Shown here piece by piece: positions 45,781-54,169 of a stretch of DNA of 64,000 bases. The position numbers were made by a program, and so were the translations under genes. Origin of the DNA: Candidatus Effluviviaceae Genus I sp. (lineage in GTDB: Bacteria > Joyebacterota > Joyebacteria > Joyebacterales > Joyebacteraceae); contig VGIX01000001.1 in assembly GCA_016867725.1 (NCBI GenBank), positions 110,608 to 174,607 on the forward strand, read 5' to 3'. Position 1 is the stretch's first letter. Every line of letters starts with the position of its first letter. The notes under the pieces were generated by a model. The model was given only the letters and a program-made list of their open reading frames with translations. It had not been told where the DNA came from and made no database searches.

Positions 45781-46839
45781 TTATCGTCCTCCAAGTCGCG
45801 CAGCCTGCAGGGCTTCCTTGGTCAGGTCGTCCTGCACGAACGCGATCACACTCAGATTGGCCGTGTTCCACGACGGACTCACGGCGAACGACCGCGTCAC
45901 GACCGCGGAGTCGCCCACGGACGCAACGCTCAGCGGCTCGTCGTCGAGGAGGTCGCGCGCGACGAAGTCGTACACGCTCGACGCCACGACGACGTGGTCC
46001 TCGATGACGACGACCCTGAGCACGGCCTCGGTCGTCGTGAGCGCCTCGCGGACCTTCACGGTCACCGTCACGCTGCCCGACGCCGCGCTCCCCGCCATCC
46101 GCATCGAGACCGGCGAGCCGAAGGTCCTCCGGTGGTCGATCTCCATGCGGTAGGCCGCGGCCGCGGTGGACGGCGACCCGGCGCCCTGGACGATGCGCGC
46201 GACGTCCCCGTCGAAGATCACCGCGGGCCATGTGTTCCACGAAGGCCCCATGTACCAGTCGATCCTCGCATTCGTCTCGGGCGTCCCGAGCGGGTCGGCC
46301 GGCGGGAGAAGATCGTGATACGCGATCACGCACAGGTTGCCCGCGCCGTACTCGCCGAGCACCGTGTGGAGGCCGGCCTCGGCGTTCGGGCAGTTGGCGC
46401 ACGGGCGCGTCGTGAGAAGCTCCGCCAGCACGACGCGCGGGACGAGCCCGCCCGCCGGCCCGACCGCGAACGAGCACGCGGCCGGCGTCGGGTCAAGGTC
46501 GCCGTCGTTGTCCAGGGCGGCGACCTCGAACAGGTAGTCTCCCTCGGCGACCGCCGGCAGCACGAGCTCTGTGGCCGTCGTCTCCCCGGTCAGCGTGTCG
46601 TTGAGGGACCAGACGTACTTCACCACCGCCCCGTCGGGGTCGCTGCCGCTCCATGCGATGAGCGCGTCCGCGCCCGCCACGACCGCGCCAGGCGCCGGGC
46701 ACGCCTCCATGACCGTCTCCGGGAGGAGGTTCACCTCGGCCGGGGAGTGGAACCAGTCGCAGCCGGCGGCAAGCGCCAGCGCCGCGAGCGCGGCCGCGCC
46801 CGCCCGACCCCACCACCGTCCGGTCCGCGTCCTCGCCAC
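45781..46839 (-). CDS. Omp28-like thioredoxin-fold lipoprotein with CxxC
   Basis: A 352-residue lipoprotein: signal peptide with lipobox LAAGC (Cys about residue 28), then a fibronectin/Ig-like domain (about 40-125, with YVWSLNDTL and GDYLFEVAALDNDGD). A thioredoxin-like Omp28 domain follows (about 135-352). The redox motif is RPCANCPNAEAGL, and WYMGPSWNTWPAVIFDG aligns with the cis-Pro region. The protein is the cysteine-containing paralogue of the selenoprotein encoded next. It would be a periplasmic or outer-membrane-tethered thiol oxidoreductase. Start GTG at 46839 with GGAGGGGG; it is nine bases behind the barrel gene. Confidence 0.87.
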   Translation of the reverse strand: MARTRTGRWWGRAGAAALAALALAAGCDWFHSPAEVNLLPETVMEACPAPGAVVAGADALIAWSGSDPDGAVVKYVWSLNDTLTGETTATELVLPAVAEGDYLFEVAALDNDGDLDPTPAACSFAVGPAGGLVPRVVLAELLTTRPCANCPNAEAGLHTVLGEYGAGNLCVIAYHDLLPPADPLGTPETNARIDWYMGPSWNTWPAVIFDGDVARIVQGAGSPSTAAAAYRMEIDHRRTFGSPVSMRMAGSAASGSVTVTVKVREALTTTEAVLRVVVIEDHVVVASSVYDFVARDLLDDEPLSVASVGDSAVVTRSFAVSPSWNTANLSVIAFVQDDLTKEALQAARLGGR

Positions 46840-46847
46840 GCCCCCTC

Positions 46848-48323
46848 CTAGAAGTACGCGCTCAGCCGAACGCGCACGCCCTCGAACTCCGGCTCGAACC
46901 AGCAGACGCCGCCGGCGCACTTCTTCCCGCCACGCTGCGTGCCCGCGCCGAACAGCACCTCGACGTCGTCGGAGAGCCGCTTCTTGAGCTCCGCCGAGAA
47001 CCACGCCTCGCGCTCCTCGAAGTCGGCCGTGCTCCGCTCGAACACCGCGGACACGGTGAGGTCGGCGCGCGCGTACCATGTGAGCGACCCCATGTAGTCG
47101 GTGTAGGCGGAGCCGGTGACGTCGTCGGTCGAGCCGATCTCGATGCCGAGCTCGGCCCTCTGCTCGGCCGGAAGCTCCACGTCGAACTCCGCCGCGCCGA
47201 TCAGATGCTCCGTGAACTTCCCCAGCAGATACTCGCGGGACCACGACCCCGCCACGGCCCCGCTCACCGACGCGGCGAGCGAATGCGAGAGTTCGCCGAA
47301 GATCTCCCAGTGCGACAGGTTCCCGGAGTGCGTCCTCGCCTCCGACGCGCCCGCCGTGAGCGAGAGCGCGTCGCCGACCGGCAGCGTGCCCTCGCCGAGG
47401 AACCCGCGCTCGTCATCGAGGCTGATCTCGTACGTGGCCCGGTTCATGAGGGTCCACGGGTGCTCGCGCACGCACGTCGGCGGGTTGATCAGGTGGTGCG
47501 AGAAGAGGTCATAGTCCTTGAACTCGCCGAAGAGCGTGAGCAGCCCGAGGTCGAACGTCCCCGAGAGGTACAGAGCACGGCCCTCGCCCGCCTCCGCGCC
47601 CGTGACCGGGTTCTCGACGTCGCGCCTGGCGTACTCGCCGGACAGGGCGACGCGGCCGAGCCAGAGGTCCACGGCGCCGTCGAGCACGACGTCCTCACGG
47701 CGGGCCTGCGCGGGCGGAAGAACGAGGTTCGCGTCGGCGTCCTCCCACGAGCGCTCCACCGCGCGAGCGGAGAGCCGCACCCAGTCCCAGGGCGCGGCGG
47801 CAGCCTCGAGCCCCCGCACCGTGTGCTCGCGGGTGCGGACCCTCGAGAGCGGCTCGCTCACGACGCCGGAAACCGCCGTGAACGCGAGCGGCCCCGTCCC
47901 ATAGCCGATGAGGACGCCATCGAGCGCCGTGTCGTGCTCGAGGTCGGTCTGCTCGTAGCTCCGGAGAGCGAGCCCCTTCCCGAAGGTGCAGAAGAAGCTG
48001 CCCGCGCGGGCCGACAGCGACTCGTTGCGGAACTCGGCGTACCGGTGCCTGACCTCCGAGCGGGGGATGTCCTTCTGCGCCGGACTGTAGCCGGGGTCCG
48101 AGAGCTGGTACGCGCGATACGTCGCGCCGAGGAGGAACCGTCCGACCTCGATGCCGAACTCAACGCGCCCGTCGAACACCGAGCCGTCCAGATCGACGTT
48201 GTGGAGGTACTCGCCGTCGACCGATCCCCTCACGGTGACGTCGCCCGCGTCGAACGACGACGCGGGGAGCGCCCAGGCGAGCGAGGCTCCGAGGGCTGCG
48301 AGGACGGTCGCGATCCGCTTCAC
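46848..48323 (-). CDS. Outer-membrane beta-barrel protein (DUF6029-like)
   Basis: A 491-residue protein with a signal peptide (about 1-23) and long runs of amphipathic strands of alternating polar and aromatic residues, ending in the C-terminal phenylalanine (LSAYF) typical of outer-membrane barrels. An ending with GGKKCAGGVCWFEPEFEGVR near the C terminus has a CxxxxC pair; similar endings occur, as I recall, in a Bacteroidetes barrel family called DUF6029. Encoded between TlpA and two Omp28-like redox proteins, it may be their outer-membrane partner. GTG start; CAGGAG overlaps the TlpA stop. Confidence 0.8.
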   Translation of the reverse strand: MKRIATVLAALGASLAWALPASSFDAGDVTVRGSVDGEYLHNVDLDGSVFDGRVEFGIEVGRFLLGATYRAYQLSDPGYSPAQKDIPRSEVRHRYAEFRNESLSARAGSFFCTFGKGLALRSYEQTDLEHDTALDGVLIGYGTGPLAFTAVSGVVSEPLSRVRTREHTVRGLEAAAAPWDWVRLSARAVERSWEDADANLVLPPAQARREDVVLDGAVDLWLGRVALSGEYARRDVENPVTGAEAGEGRALYLSGTFDLGLLTLFGEFKDYDLFSHHLINPPTCVREHPWTLMNRATYEISLDDERGFLGEGTLPVGDALSLTAGASEARTHSGNLSHWEIFGELSHSLAASVSGAVAGSWSREYLLGKFTEHLIGAAEFDVELPAEQRAELGIEIGSTDDVTGSAYTDYMGSLTWYARADLTVSAVFERSTADFEEREAWFSAELKKRLSDDVEVLFGAGTQRGGKKCAGGVCWFEPEFEGVRVRLSAYF

Positions 48324-48326
48324 GCG

Positions 48327-48863
48327 CTACTCCTGCTTGGTCCGCTCGGGGCAGCCCGCCGGGAGGAGCGAGCGCACCGCCGCGTCGAGCTCGGCGTGGT
48401 TCTGCGGCCGGTATCCGGCCGTCGCGTAGACGATCTCCCCCTTCGTGTTGATGAGGACTGTGCGGGGGACCGCCGACACGTGGAACTTCCGGGCCACGTC
48501 CTGCGACGTGTCGAGCACGACGTCGAACGTGTGCCCCTTGGAGGCGATGAGCGCCCCGACGCGCGAGGCCGACTTCGGGCCGTCGATGGACACCGCGACG
48601 ACGCGCAGGCCGCAGTCGGCATACTTGTCGAGCACCTGCTGCAGGTCCGGGAAGGCCTTGATGCAGGGCTTGCACCAGGTCGCCCAGAAGTCGACGACGA
48701 CCGGCCCGCCCTTCAGAAGCTCCGACAGCGTGAGGGACTTGCCCTCGACGTTCGGCAGCGTGAAGTCGGGCGCCTTGGTCGGCGTCGCGCCGAAGGCGCA
48801 CGTCGCCGCCACGAGCAACACGGCGGCCCAGCCGCTTGTGCCTACACCTCGCCTCTTGGTCAT
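48327..48863 (-). CDS. TlpA-family periplasmic thioredoxin
   Basis: A 178-residue exported thioredoxin-like protein: signal peptide about 1-25, PDFTLPNVEGKSLTLSELLKGGPVVVDFW, then the redox site ATWCKPCIKAFPDL, and cis-proline in VSAVPRTVLINTKG. (Sequences quoted in parts.) TlpA/ResA proteins reduce disulfides in the periplasm, for example for cytochrome c maturation. First gene of the operon with the barrel and Omp28-like proteins, behind a strong promoter at 48890-48918. GGGGGA precedes the ATG. Confidence 0.92.
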   Translation of the reverse strand: MTKRRGVGTSGWAAVLLVAATCAFGATPTKAPDFTLPNVEGKSLTLSELLKGGPVVVDFWATWCKPCIKAFPDLQQVLDKYADCGLRVVAVSIDGPKSASRVGALIASKGHTFDVVLDTSQDVARKFHVSAVPRTVLINTKGEIVYATAGYRPQNHAELDAAVRSLLPAGCPERTKQE

Positions 48864-48889
48864 GAGTTCCCCCTGACCTTTCCTAACTG

Positions 48890-48918
48890 ATTATACCACC
48901 ATGAATAGCGTTGGTCAA
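48890..48918 (-). promoter_or_regulatory. Strong promoter of the TlpA/selenoprotein operon
   Basis: Minus-strand TTGACC (48918-48913), 17-base spacer, perfect TATAAT (48895-48890). Transcription would begin about 20 bases before the TlpA ATG. Confidence 0.75.
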
Positions 48919-48941
48919 GGACGCTTCGGGGCGGTGACCGC

Positions 48942-49607
48942 TCAGGGTCCGGCTCCCACGGCGTGCGCGGGCTCGCATGCGGGCGCTCCGCCCAGGCGGC
49001 AGAGGATTCTGTCGAGCGTCTCCTCGATGGCGCCCTCGTCGGAGACGAGATCGACGCCGTCGGTCTCGAGCGTCAGCACGCTGGTCGCCCGGGCCGCACG
49101 CGCGCTCCAGTCGTCGTAGGCGGAGTTCAACGCGTCCAGGTAGCCCGCCGAGATCTCCTTCTCGCAGTCGCGCCCGCGGCAGCGTATCCGCTCGAACAGG
49201 CTGGGCACGTCCGCGCGAAGGTACACGACGAGGTCCGGAACCCTGAGGAAGCTCGTCATCGCGTCGAAGAGCGCCACGTAGTTGGCGTAATCGCGGTCGG
49301 CCATGAAGCCCTGGCGATGCAGTGTCGCCGCGAAGATCTCCTTGTCCTCGTAGATCGTCCTGTCCTGAATGCACGGCTCGCCGAGCCGGACCATGTCGCG
49401 GTGGATCTCGAAGCGCTTCGAGAGGAAGTACACCTGCAGGTGGAAGGCCCAGCGCGTCATGTCGGCGTAGAAGTCGTCCAGGTACGGATTGTCGATGACA
49501 GGCTCGTAGTACGCGCGCCAGCCGAGGCGGTTGGCGAGGAGCGTCGTGAGGTGCGTCTTGCCCACACCGATGTTGCCCGCCACGGCAACGAACTGACCGG
49601 GTCGCAT
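48942..49607 (-). CDS. Deoxynucleoside kinase (dNK family)
   Basis: A 221-residue kinase of the deoxyadenosine/deoxyguanosine kinase type that salvages deoxynucleosides with ATP. P-loop AGNIGVGKTHLTTLLA at residues 10-25, EPVIDNPYLDDFY as the substrate loop, QDRTIYEDKEIFAATL (DRS-like ERS/DRT motif), and RIRCRGRDCEKEISAGYLDAL, the arginine-rich LID. Which nucleoside is used cannot be told from sequence. GGAG precedes the ATG. Own promoter at 49667-49695. Confidence 0.92.
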   Translation of the reverse strand: MRPGQFVAVAGNIGVGKTHLTTLLANRLGWRAYYEPVIDNPYLDDFYADMTRWAFHLQVYFLSKRFEIHRDMVRLGEPCIQDRTIYEDKEIFAATLHRQGFMADRDYANYVALFDAMTSFLRVPDLVVYLRADVPSLFERIRCRGRDCEKEISAGYLDALNSAYDDWSARAARATSVLTLETDGVDLVSDEGAIEETLDRILCRLGGAPACEPAHAVGAGP

Positions 49608-49666
49608 GGAGGCGCTCCGGGAACGAGGGCTGCGTCTGTCGGGAGCCTCGCCGTCGAGGCGCCCAG

Positions 49667-49695
49667 AATCTATTCCCGGCGCGCGCCAGTGTCAA
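49667..49695 (-). promoter_or_regulatory. Promoter of the deoxynucleoside kinase gene
   Basis: Minus-strand TTGACA (49695-49690), 17-base spacer, TAGATT (49672-49667, four of six). Confidence 0.6.
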
Positions 49696-49701
49696 CGGCT
49701 T

Positions 49702-50094
49702 TCACGGGAGGACCGCGACGCGCGTGCCGGGACCGACCACGCTCGCGACAACGACGAGGTCCTCGTTCCGCAGACGGACGCAGCCGAGCGTGCAGCGCGT
49801 GCCGACGGTGTCCGGCTCGTCGGTCCCGTGGATGCCGATGCCGGTCCACGGCGGCGTCGCGAGTCTGATGAAGAGGGGGCCGTAGGCGCGCCTGCCGTCG
49901 TGCTCCCAGTCGCTCGAGTCCTCGATCGAGACGACCTCGAACTCCCCCTCGGGCGTGCGGCAGTCCCCCTCGGCCTTCTTGTCCGCGCCGTCGGGGTTCG
50001 CGCCGATCGCCGCGGGGAACCTCAGCGTGCCCTCGGCCGTCTCGAGCTCGAGCACGAAGGCCGACTTCCGCACGACGACCCGCGGCAGCGTCAC
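49702..50094 (-). CDS. Small L,D-transpeptidase (YkuD) domain protein
   Basis: A 130-residue protein that is almost only a YkuD catalytic domain: FVLELETAEGTLRFPAAIG, DCRTPEGEFEV, GIGIHGTDEPDTVG and catalytic LGCVRLRNEDL with the active-site cysteine. Such enzymes form 3-3 peptidoglycan cross-links or attach proteins to peptidoglycan. No signal peptide or membrane segment is visible from the GTG start (GGGAGG upstream), so export is unexplained and the true start might be missing a leader. It is the last gene of the ArsR-thioredoxin run. Confidence 0.85.
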   Translation of the reverse strand: MTLPRVVVRKSAFVLELETAEGTLRFPAAIGANPDGADKKAEGDCRTPEGEFEVVSIEDSSDWEHDGRRAYGPLFIRLATPPWTGIGIHGTDEPDTVGTRCTLGCVRLRNEDLVVVASVVGPGTRVAVLP

Positions 50095-50165
50095 TGCCCT
50101 TTCCTCCCGCCGCCGTCCTTCTCAGCCTCGCTCGCCCGCTCCGCGGGCCTGCACGCGCCTCGCAG

Positions 50166-50261
50166 TCAGGTGGAGACGCCGAGGCGCGGGAGCACGACGA
50201 GCTGCAGGATGAGCCACGCCGCCAGGAAGACCACCGGGAACGCCACGTTCGACCATCTCAC
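50166..50261 (-). CDS. 31-residue single-helix membrane protein
   Basis: A micro-protein beginning MRWSNVAFPVV with one hydrophobic helix covering residues 5-24 and ending PRLGVST. GTG start with GGAGG at seven bases. It lies between a TlpA lipoprotein gene and the L,D-transpeptidase. From memory, similar roughly 30-residue proteins with a hydrophobic core and a PKLGV-like ending occur beside thioredoxin genes in other bacteria, which suggests it is a real membrane subunit. Function unknown. Confidence 0.65.
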   Translation of the reverse strand: MRWSNVAFPVVFLAAWLILQLVVLPRLGVST

Positions 50262-50339
50262 CGCACGACCTCCGCCTGGGGCCGGCACCCGGGCGCGCCC
50301 GTCGGGGCGCGCCCGTTCGCCCGGCCGATTGCCTCTCCC

Positions 50340-50945
50340 CTACACCTCCTGCGGCGCGCCCTCGATGAGCTTCACGACCTCCTCACGGAGCGCATTCCCG
50401 ATGGCCGGGGTGAACCCCACGTGCTTCGCCGCGATCCTCCCGTCCGGGCCGATCACGAACGTCATGGGGATCGAGCTGACCTTGTAGGACGCCGCGACGG
50501 GCTTGTCTCCGACGAGCACAGGATACGAGACCTTGTTGGCCGCGGCGAAGGGCCTCAGCACGTCGGCTCCACCGTCGTCGAGTCCGATGCCGACGACCAC
50601 GAGCCCCCGGTCCCTGAACTCCTCGTACAGCCCGACGAGGAACGGGATCTCCTGGCGACAGGGCGGACACCACGTCGCCCACAGGTCCAGCACCACGACC
50701 TTGCCCTGGAAGTCGGACAGCGAGACATCCCGCCCGTCGACGTCCTTGAGCGTGAAGGGCGGCGGCGTCATCCCGACGTCAACGCCGACGGCCGCCGAGC
50801 CCGGAACAGCGGACCCGCCGCTCGCCTCGCCTTGCGTTGCTGCATCCGCGCCGGCCGGGGGCGTCTCCTGCCTTGAGCATCCCGCCGCGGCGAGGACCGC
50901 CACCGTGAGCATCCCGACCGCAAGCCACCTCAAGAACTGCGCCAT
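50340..50945 (-). CDS. TlpA-family thioredoxin lipoprotein
   Basis: A 201-residue protein with signal peptide and lipobox LAAAGC (Cys about residue 23). A low-complexity linker follows, then a TlpA domain: PPPFTLKDVDGRDVSLSDF, redox site WATWCPPCRQEIPF and cis-Pro in VSSIPMTFVIGPDGR. It would reduce or exchange disulfides at the periplasmic side of a membrane. Encoded 60 bases behind cytoplasmic thioredoxin. GGGGGAG before the ATG. Confidence 0.92.
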   Translation of the reverse strand: MAQFLRWLAVGMLTVAVLAAAGCSRQETPPAGADAATQGEASGGSAVPGSAAVGVDVGMTPPPFTLKDVDGRDVSLSDFQGKVVVLDLWATWCPPCRQEIPFLVGLYEEFRDRGLVVVGIGLDDGGADVLRPFAAANKVSYPVLVGDKPVAASYKVSSIPMTFVIGPDGRIAAKHVGFTPAIGNALREEVVKLIEGAPQEV

Positions 50946-51005
50946 GTCACTCCCCCTTCTTTGCTGTTGCGCCGAGCCCGCCGGCCTCGCAGCCGGCCCT
51001 TGCCG

Positions 51006-51338
51006 TCAACCCGCGATCGCGTTGATGCGCTTCTGGATGGTCTCCTTCGGGCCGGCACCGACCATCCTGTCGACCTCCGCCCCACCCTTGAAGAAGATGA
51101 GTGTCGGGATGCCCCGCACGCCGAACCGCTGCGCGAGCCCCGGGTTGTCGTCGACGTTGACCTTTACGACCTTCGCCTTGCCCTGGTTCCCCGCCGCGAT
51201 CTCCTCGAGCACGGGCCCCACCATCCGGCACGGTCCGCACCACGGGGCCCAGAAGTCCGCGACGACCGGGACCGCCGACGTCGCGACCTCGGCGTCGAAC
51301 GTCGCCTCGCTCACATCCACGGTCTTCGCTGATCCCAT
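51006..51338 (-). CDS. trxA: Thioredoxin
   Basis: A 110-residue cytoplasmic thioredoxin: VVADFWAPWCGPCRMVGPVLEEIA with the classic WCGPC site (about residues 34-38), VNVDDNPGLAQRFGVRGIPTLIFF with the cis-proline, and the FKGG turn. Length and motifs are standard. It lies three bases after the ArsR regulator stop codon and is therefore expressed with it from the consensus promoter at 51727-51755. Confidence 0.96.
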   Translation of the reverse strand: MGSAKTVDVSEATFDAEVATSAVPVVADFWAPWCGPCRMVGPVLEEIAAGNQGKAKVVKVNVDDNPGLAQRFGVRGIPTLIFFKGGAEVDRMVGAGPKETIQKRINAIAG

Positions 51339-51340
51339 GT

Positions 51341-51712
51341 TCACACCCCCTTCGCCTTGCGAGCGCCTCCGAGCGCGGCCGCGACGATCGCGGCCGCCGG
51401 ACCTTCGTTCAGCCGATAGCACACGAGATGGCCGCGTCGCTCCGCCGAGATGAGCCCCGCGTACCGCAGCCTCGTCAGGTGCTGTGACACGGACGGCTGC
51501 GGAATGCCCAGGAGCTCCTCCATGCGCTTGACGCACAGCTCTCCGTCGCACAGGAGGGAGACGATCCGAACGCGCACCGGATGCGCCAGGGCCCGGAAGA
51601 CGGCCGCGGCGTCATCGAGCTCCGCCGCGTTGCCGGGTCCCTCCTCGCCGACCTGTCCGAACCTCTTCGCCCCGGACCGCACCAGTACGGCTCCTCCCAT
51701 GCAGGAGAACAT
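51341..51712 (-). CDS. ArsR/SmtB-family transcriptional regulator
   Basis: A 123-residue winged-helix protein. AAAVFRALAHPVRVRIVSLL is the ArsR start, LCVKRMEELLGIPQPSVSQHLTRLRYAGLI the recognition helix, and RRGHLVCYRLNE the wing. Cysteine pairs (C4, and DGELCVKRM) could bind metal or sense redox state, but the classic ELCVCDL metal box is reduced to ELCVK. It probably represses its own thioredoxin operon. ATG at 51712 lies inside a possible operator. Confidence 0.92.
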   Translation of the reverse strand: MFSCMGGAVLVRSGAKRFGQVGEEGPGNAAELDDAAAVFRALAHPVRVRIVSLLCDGELCVKRMEELLGIPQPSVSQHLTRLRYAGLISAERRGHLVCYRLNEGPAAAIVAAALGGARKAKGV

Positions 51713-51743
51713 TCAATAGTGCTGATATTATACTCATCGAATG
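51710..51743 (-). promoter_or_regulatory. Possible ArsR operator over the -10 and start codon
   Basis: Inverted ends CATTC (51710-51714) and GAATG (51739-51743), extended to ATTCxAT on both sides, bracket the -10 box. ArsR-family sites are typically AT-rich interrupted palindromes of this size. Binding is inferred from position only. Confidence 0.45.
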
Positions 51744-51755
51744 CTGAGCTGTCAA
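51727..51755 (-). promoter_or_regulatory. Perfect sigma-70 consensus promoter of the arsR-trxA operon
   Basis: Minus-strand TTGACA (51755-51750), 17-base spacer, TATAAT (51732-51727): both hexamers and the spacing are ideal, in an AT-rich island. Confidence 0.85.
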
Positions 51756-51766
51756 GCCCTAGGCTG

Positions 51767-52249
51767 CTACTCGACCGAGAAGGGAAGGCGCATGAGCACA
51801 AGGCCAGCGCGGTCGGTGATGTCCACGCGCCAGGCGCCGCTCCAGCTGTCGCTGACGCTCTTGGCGCTCCAGGTCCTCCATCGCGGGGCCCTCACCTCGA
51901 GCGGGATCCTCAGCATCTCGCGCTCGCCCCAGTACCAGATGTGGAGCACGGTGTCGGACGCCGCGGGGAGGCCGATCTCACTGAAGCAGCACAGCCTGGA
52001 GGCGCCGGGATCGTCGCCGACGAACGAGGTGCCGGCCTGCACCGGTTGCCGCTCCTCGACGTCCTCGCAGATGTAGGCGCGGAGAACCTCGAGGCCGGCC
52101 GGCGAGACGACCATGCGCGGCTGGGTGGGTGGTGCCGGCGCCGTGGCGGCGCCGGGCTCTTCCGTGGACGGCTCGTCGGCCGTCGCACTCGGCGTGAGGC
52201 ACAGAGTCACGGGCATCAGCACTGCGAAGAGAACCGCACGAACAGCCAT
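51767..52249 (-). CDS. Secreted DUF2914-like protein
   Basis: A 160-residue protein with signal peptide (about 1-24), a Pro/Ala linker, and a C-terminal domain. That domain has AYICEDVEERQPVQAGTSF, CCFSEIGLP, HIWYWGEREMLRIPLEV and RWRTWSAKSVSDSWSGAW, a pattern I recognise as DUF2914. Members are often C-terminal add-ons of membrane proteins; the function is not established. It follows glnS by 32 bases. Confidence 0.8.
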   Translation of the reverse strand: MAVRAVLFAVLMPVTLCLTPSATADEPSTEEPGAATAPAPPTQPRMVVSPAGLEVLRAYICEDVEERQPVQAGTSFVGDDPGASRLCCFSEIGLPAASDTVLHIWYWGEREMLRIPLEVRAPRWRTWSAKSVSDSWSGAWRVDITDRAGLVLMRLPFSVE

Positions 52250-52281
52250 CGTCGCTCACTCCGCGCCGCTCGCGGCGCCGG

Positions 52282-53979
52282 TCAGACCCCCGACAGCGTC
52301 TTCTCGATCTTCGCCCACGTGTCCTTGAGAGACACCGTCCTGTTGAAGACCGGTGACCCCGGCCTCGAGTCCTTCGTGTCAACGCAGAAGTAGCCGTGCC
52401 GCAGGAACTGGAAGCGCTCGCCGGGCAGCGCGCCGGCCAGAGAGGGCTCGACGCGGCACCCCGTGAGCCTCGTCAGGGAGCGCGGGTTCAGCCGCTCGAT
52501 GAAGTCGGCCGGAGGCGGCGCGCCGGGATCGTCCTCGAGAAGCAGGTGGTCGAAGAGCCTCACCTCCGCCTCGGCGGAGTGCTCCGCCGACACCCAGTGC
52601 AGGGTGCCCCGCACCTTTCGCCCGTCCGGCGCCTCACCTCCCCGCGAGGCGGGGTCGTGCTCGCAGTGAAGCTCGACGACCTCGCCCGTTCGCTCGTCTT
52701 TCACCACGCGGGTGCAGGTCACAAGGTAGGCGTGCTTGAGCCTCACCTCGCGCCCCGGCGCCATCCGGAAGAACTGCTTCGGCGGGTCCTCGCGGAAGTC
52801 GTCCCGCTCGACGAACAGAACGCGCGAGAACGGCACGCGGCGCGTCCCGGCGTCCGGCAACTCAGGGTTGTTGACGGCCTCGAGCTCCTCGACCTTGCCG
52901 TCGGGGTAGTTGTCGATGACCAGGCGTAGGGGACGCAGCACCGCCATCGAGCGCGGCGCGGTCAGGTTGAGGGCGTCCCGGACGCAGTGCTCGAGAAGCG
53001 CCACGTCCACGGTGCTGTCGAACTTCGCGACCCCCACGCGGCCGAGGAAGTCGCGGATCGCCGCAGGCGGATACCCGCGCCTGCGCATCGCCGCGATCGT
53101 CGGCATCCTCGGGTCGTCCCATCCCGTGACGTGCCCACCCTCAACGAGCTCGAGCAGCTTGCGCTTGCTCATGATGGTGCGCGTGAGATTGAGTCGGGCG
53201 AACTCGATCTGCTGTGGATGGTACAGGTCGAGCTCGTCGAGGAACCAGTCGTACAGCGGACGATGGTCCTCGAACTCGAGCGTGCAGATGGAGTGCGTGA
53301 TGCCCTCGAACGAGTCCGACATGCAGTGCGTGTAGTCGTACATCGGGTAGATGCACCACGCGCCGCCGGTCCTGTGGTGCTCGGCGTGTAGGATGCGGTA
53401 CATGACCGGGTCGCGCATGTTCACGTTCGGCGAGGCCATGTCGATCTTCGCGCGGAGCGTCCTCGACCCGTCGGGGAACTCGCCCGCCCGCATCCGCGCG
53501 AACAGATCGAGGTTCTCCTCCACGGAGCGGTCGCGGTAGGGGCTGTTGACACCGGGCCGCGTGAGGGTCCCTCGGTGCTCCCGGACCTCGTCCTGGCTCA
53601 GGTCGCAGACGTAGGCCTTGCCCCGCTTGATGAGCTCGACGGCGCCCTCGTACAGGCGCTCGAAGTAGTCGGACGCGAAGTAGAGGCGATCCTCCCAGTC
53701 GAATCCGAGCCAGCGGACGTCCTCCTTGATGGACTCGACGTACTCGACCTCCTCCTTGGAGGGGTTCGTGTCGTCGAAGCGGAGGTTGCACAGGCCGCCG
53801 TAGTCGCGCGCGATGCCGAAGTTGAGGCAGATCGACTTCGCGTGGCCGATGTGGAGATAGCCGTTCGGCTCCGGCGGGAACCGCGTGTGCACGCGCCCGC
53901 CGTACCGGCCCGTGCGGTTGTCTTCGTCGATCCTCTCGCGGATGAAGTCCCGCGATGCCGCGGGGCCGTTCGTGGCCAT
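52282..53979 (-). CDS. glnS: Glutaminyl-tRNA synthetase
   Basis: Class I synthetase of 565 residues. [19 protein letters not shown] contains the HIGH motif, [15 protein letters not shown] and [16 protein letters not shown] (KMSKS counterpart) complete the active site, and the C-terminal beta-barrel anticodon domain follows ([24 protein letters not shown]). Its presence means Gln-tRNA is charged directly and does not depend on the GatCAB route. ATG at 53979. Divergent from gltX, whose tRNAs lie beyond it. Confidence 0.96.
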   Translation of the reverse strand: MATNGPAASRDFIRERIDEDNRTGRYGGRVHTRFPPEPNGYLHIGHAKSICLNFGIARDYGGLCNLRFDDTNPSKEEVEYVESIKEDVRWLGFDWEDRLYFASDYFERLYEGAVELIKRGKAYVCDLSQDEVREHRGTLTRPGVNSPYRDRSVEENLDLFARMRAGEFPDGSRTLRAKIDMASPNVNMRDPVMYRILHAEHHRTGGAWCIYPMYDYTHCMSDSFEGITHSICTLEFEDHRPLYDWFLDELDLYHPQQIEFARLNLTRTIMSKRKLLELVEGGHVTGWDDPRMPTIAAMRRRGYPPAAIRDFLGRVGVAKFDSTVDVALLEHCVRDALNLTAPRSMAVLRPLRLVIDNYPDGKVEELEAVNNPELPDAGTRRVPFSRVLFVERDDFREDPPKQFFRMAPGREVRLKHAYLVTCTRVVKDERTGEVVELHCEHDPASRGGEAPDGRKVRGTLHWVSAEHSAEAEVRLFDHLLLEDDPGAPPPADFIERLNPRSLTRLTGCRVEPSLAGALPGERFQFLRHGYFCVDTKDSRPGSPVFNRTVSLKDTWAKIEKTLSGV

Positions 53980-54056
53980 CCTGGGTCTCCCGGAGGGAAT
54001 GCGGGCGGCGTTGCCGATACGGGCGTCCGATCGCCGCCCCGGACGCCCGCGCACTC

Positions 54057-54085
54057 ACTCTATGCAACGTGGATGCGCATGTCAA
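54057..54085 (-). promoter_or_regulatory. Promoter of glnS
   Basis: Minus-strand TTGACA (54085-54080), 17-base spacer, TAGAGT (54062-54057). Confidence 0.6.
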
Positions 54086-54129
54086 CGGCGGCACGGCACG
54101 GGTGCGGGTCCGCCGCCCCGGACGCCGAC

Positions 54130-54158
54130 TTGACGCGGGGGCCGCGGCTTGGTAGATT
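54130..54158 (+). promoter_or_regulatory. Promoter of gltX
   Basis: TTGACG (54130-54135), 17-base spacer, TAGATT (54153-54158). It is 45 bases from the glnS promoter in the divergent gap. Confidence 0.6.
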
Positions 54159-54169
54159 CGGCGCATCAC

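Noticed and set aside
48327-51338. Selenocysteine in other thioredoxin-like proteins of the window
   Set aside because: The two TlpA proteins and thioredoxin all have complete cysteine motifs (WCKPC, WCPPC, WCGPC) with no in-frame TGA.
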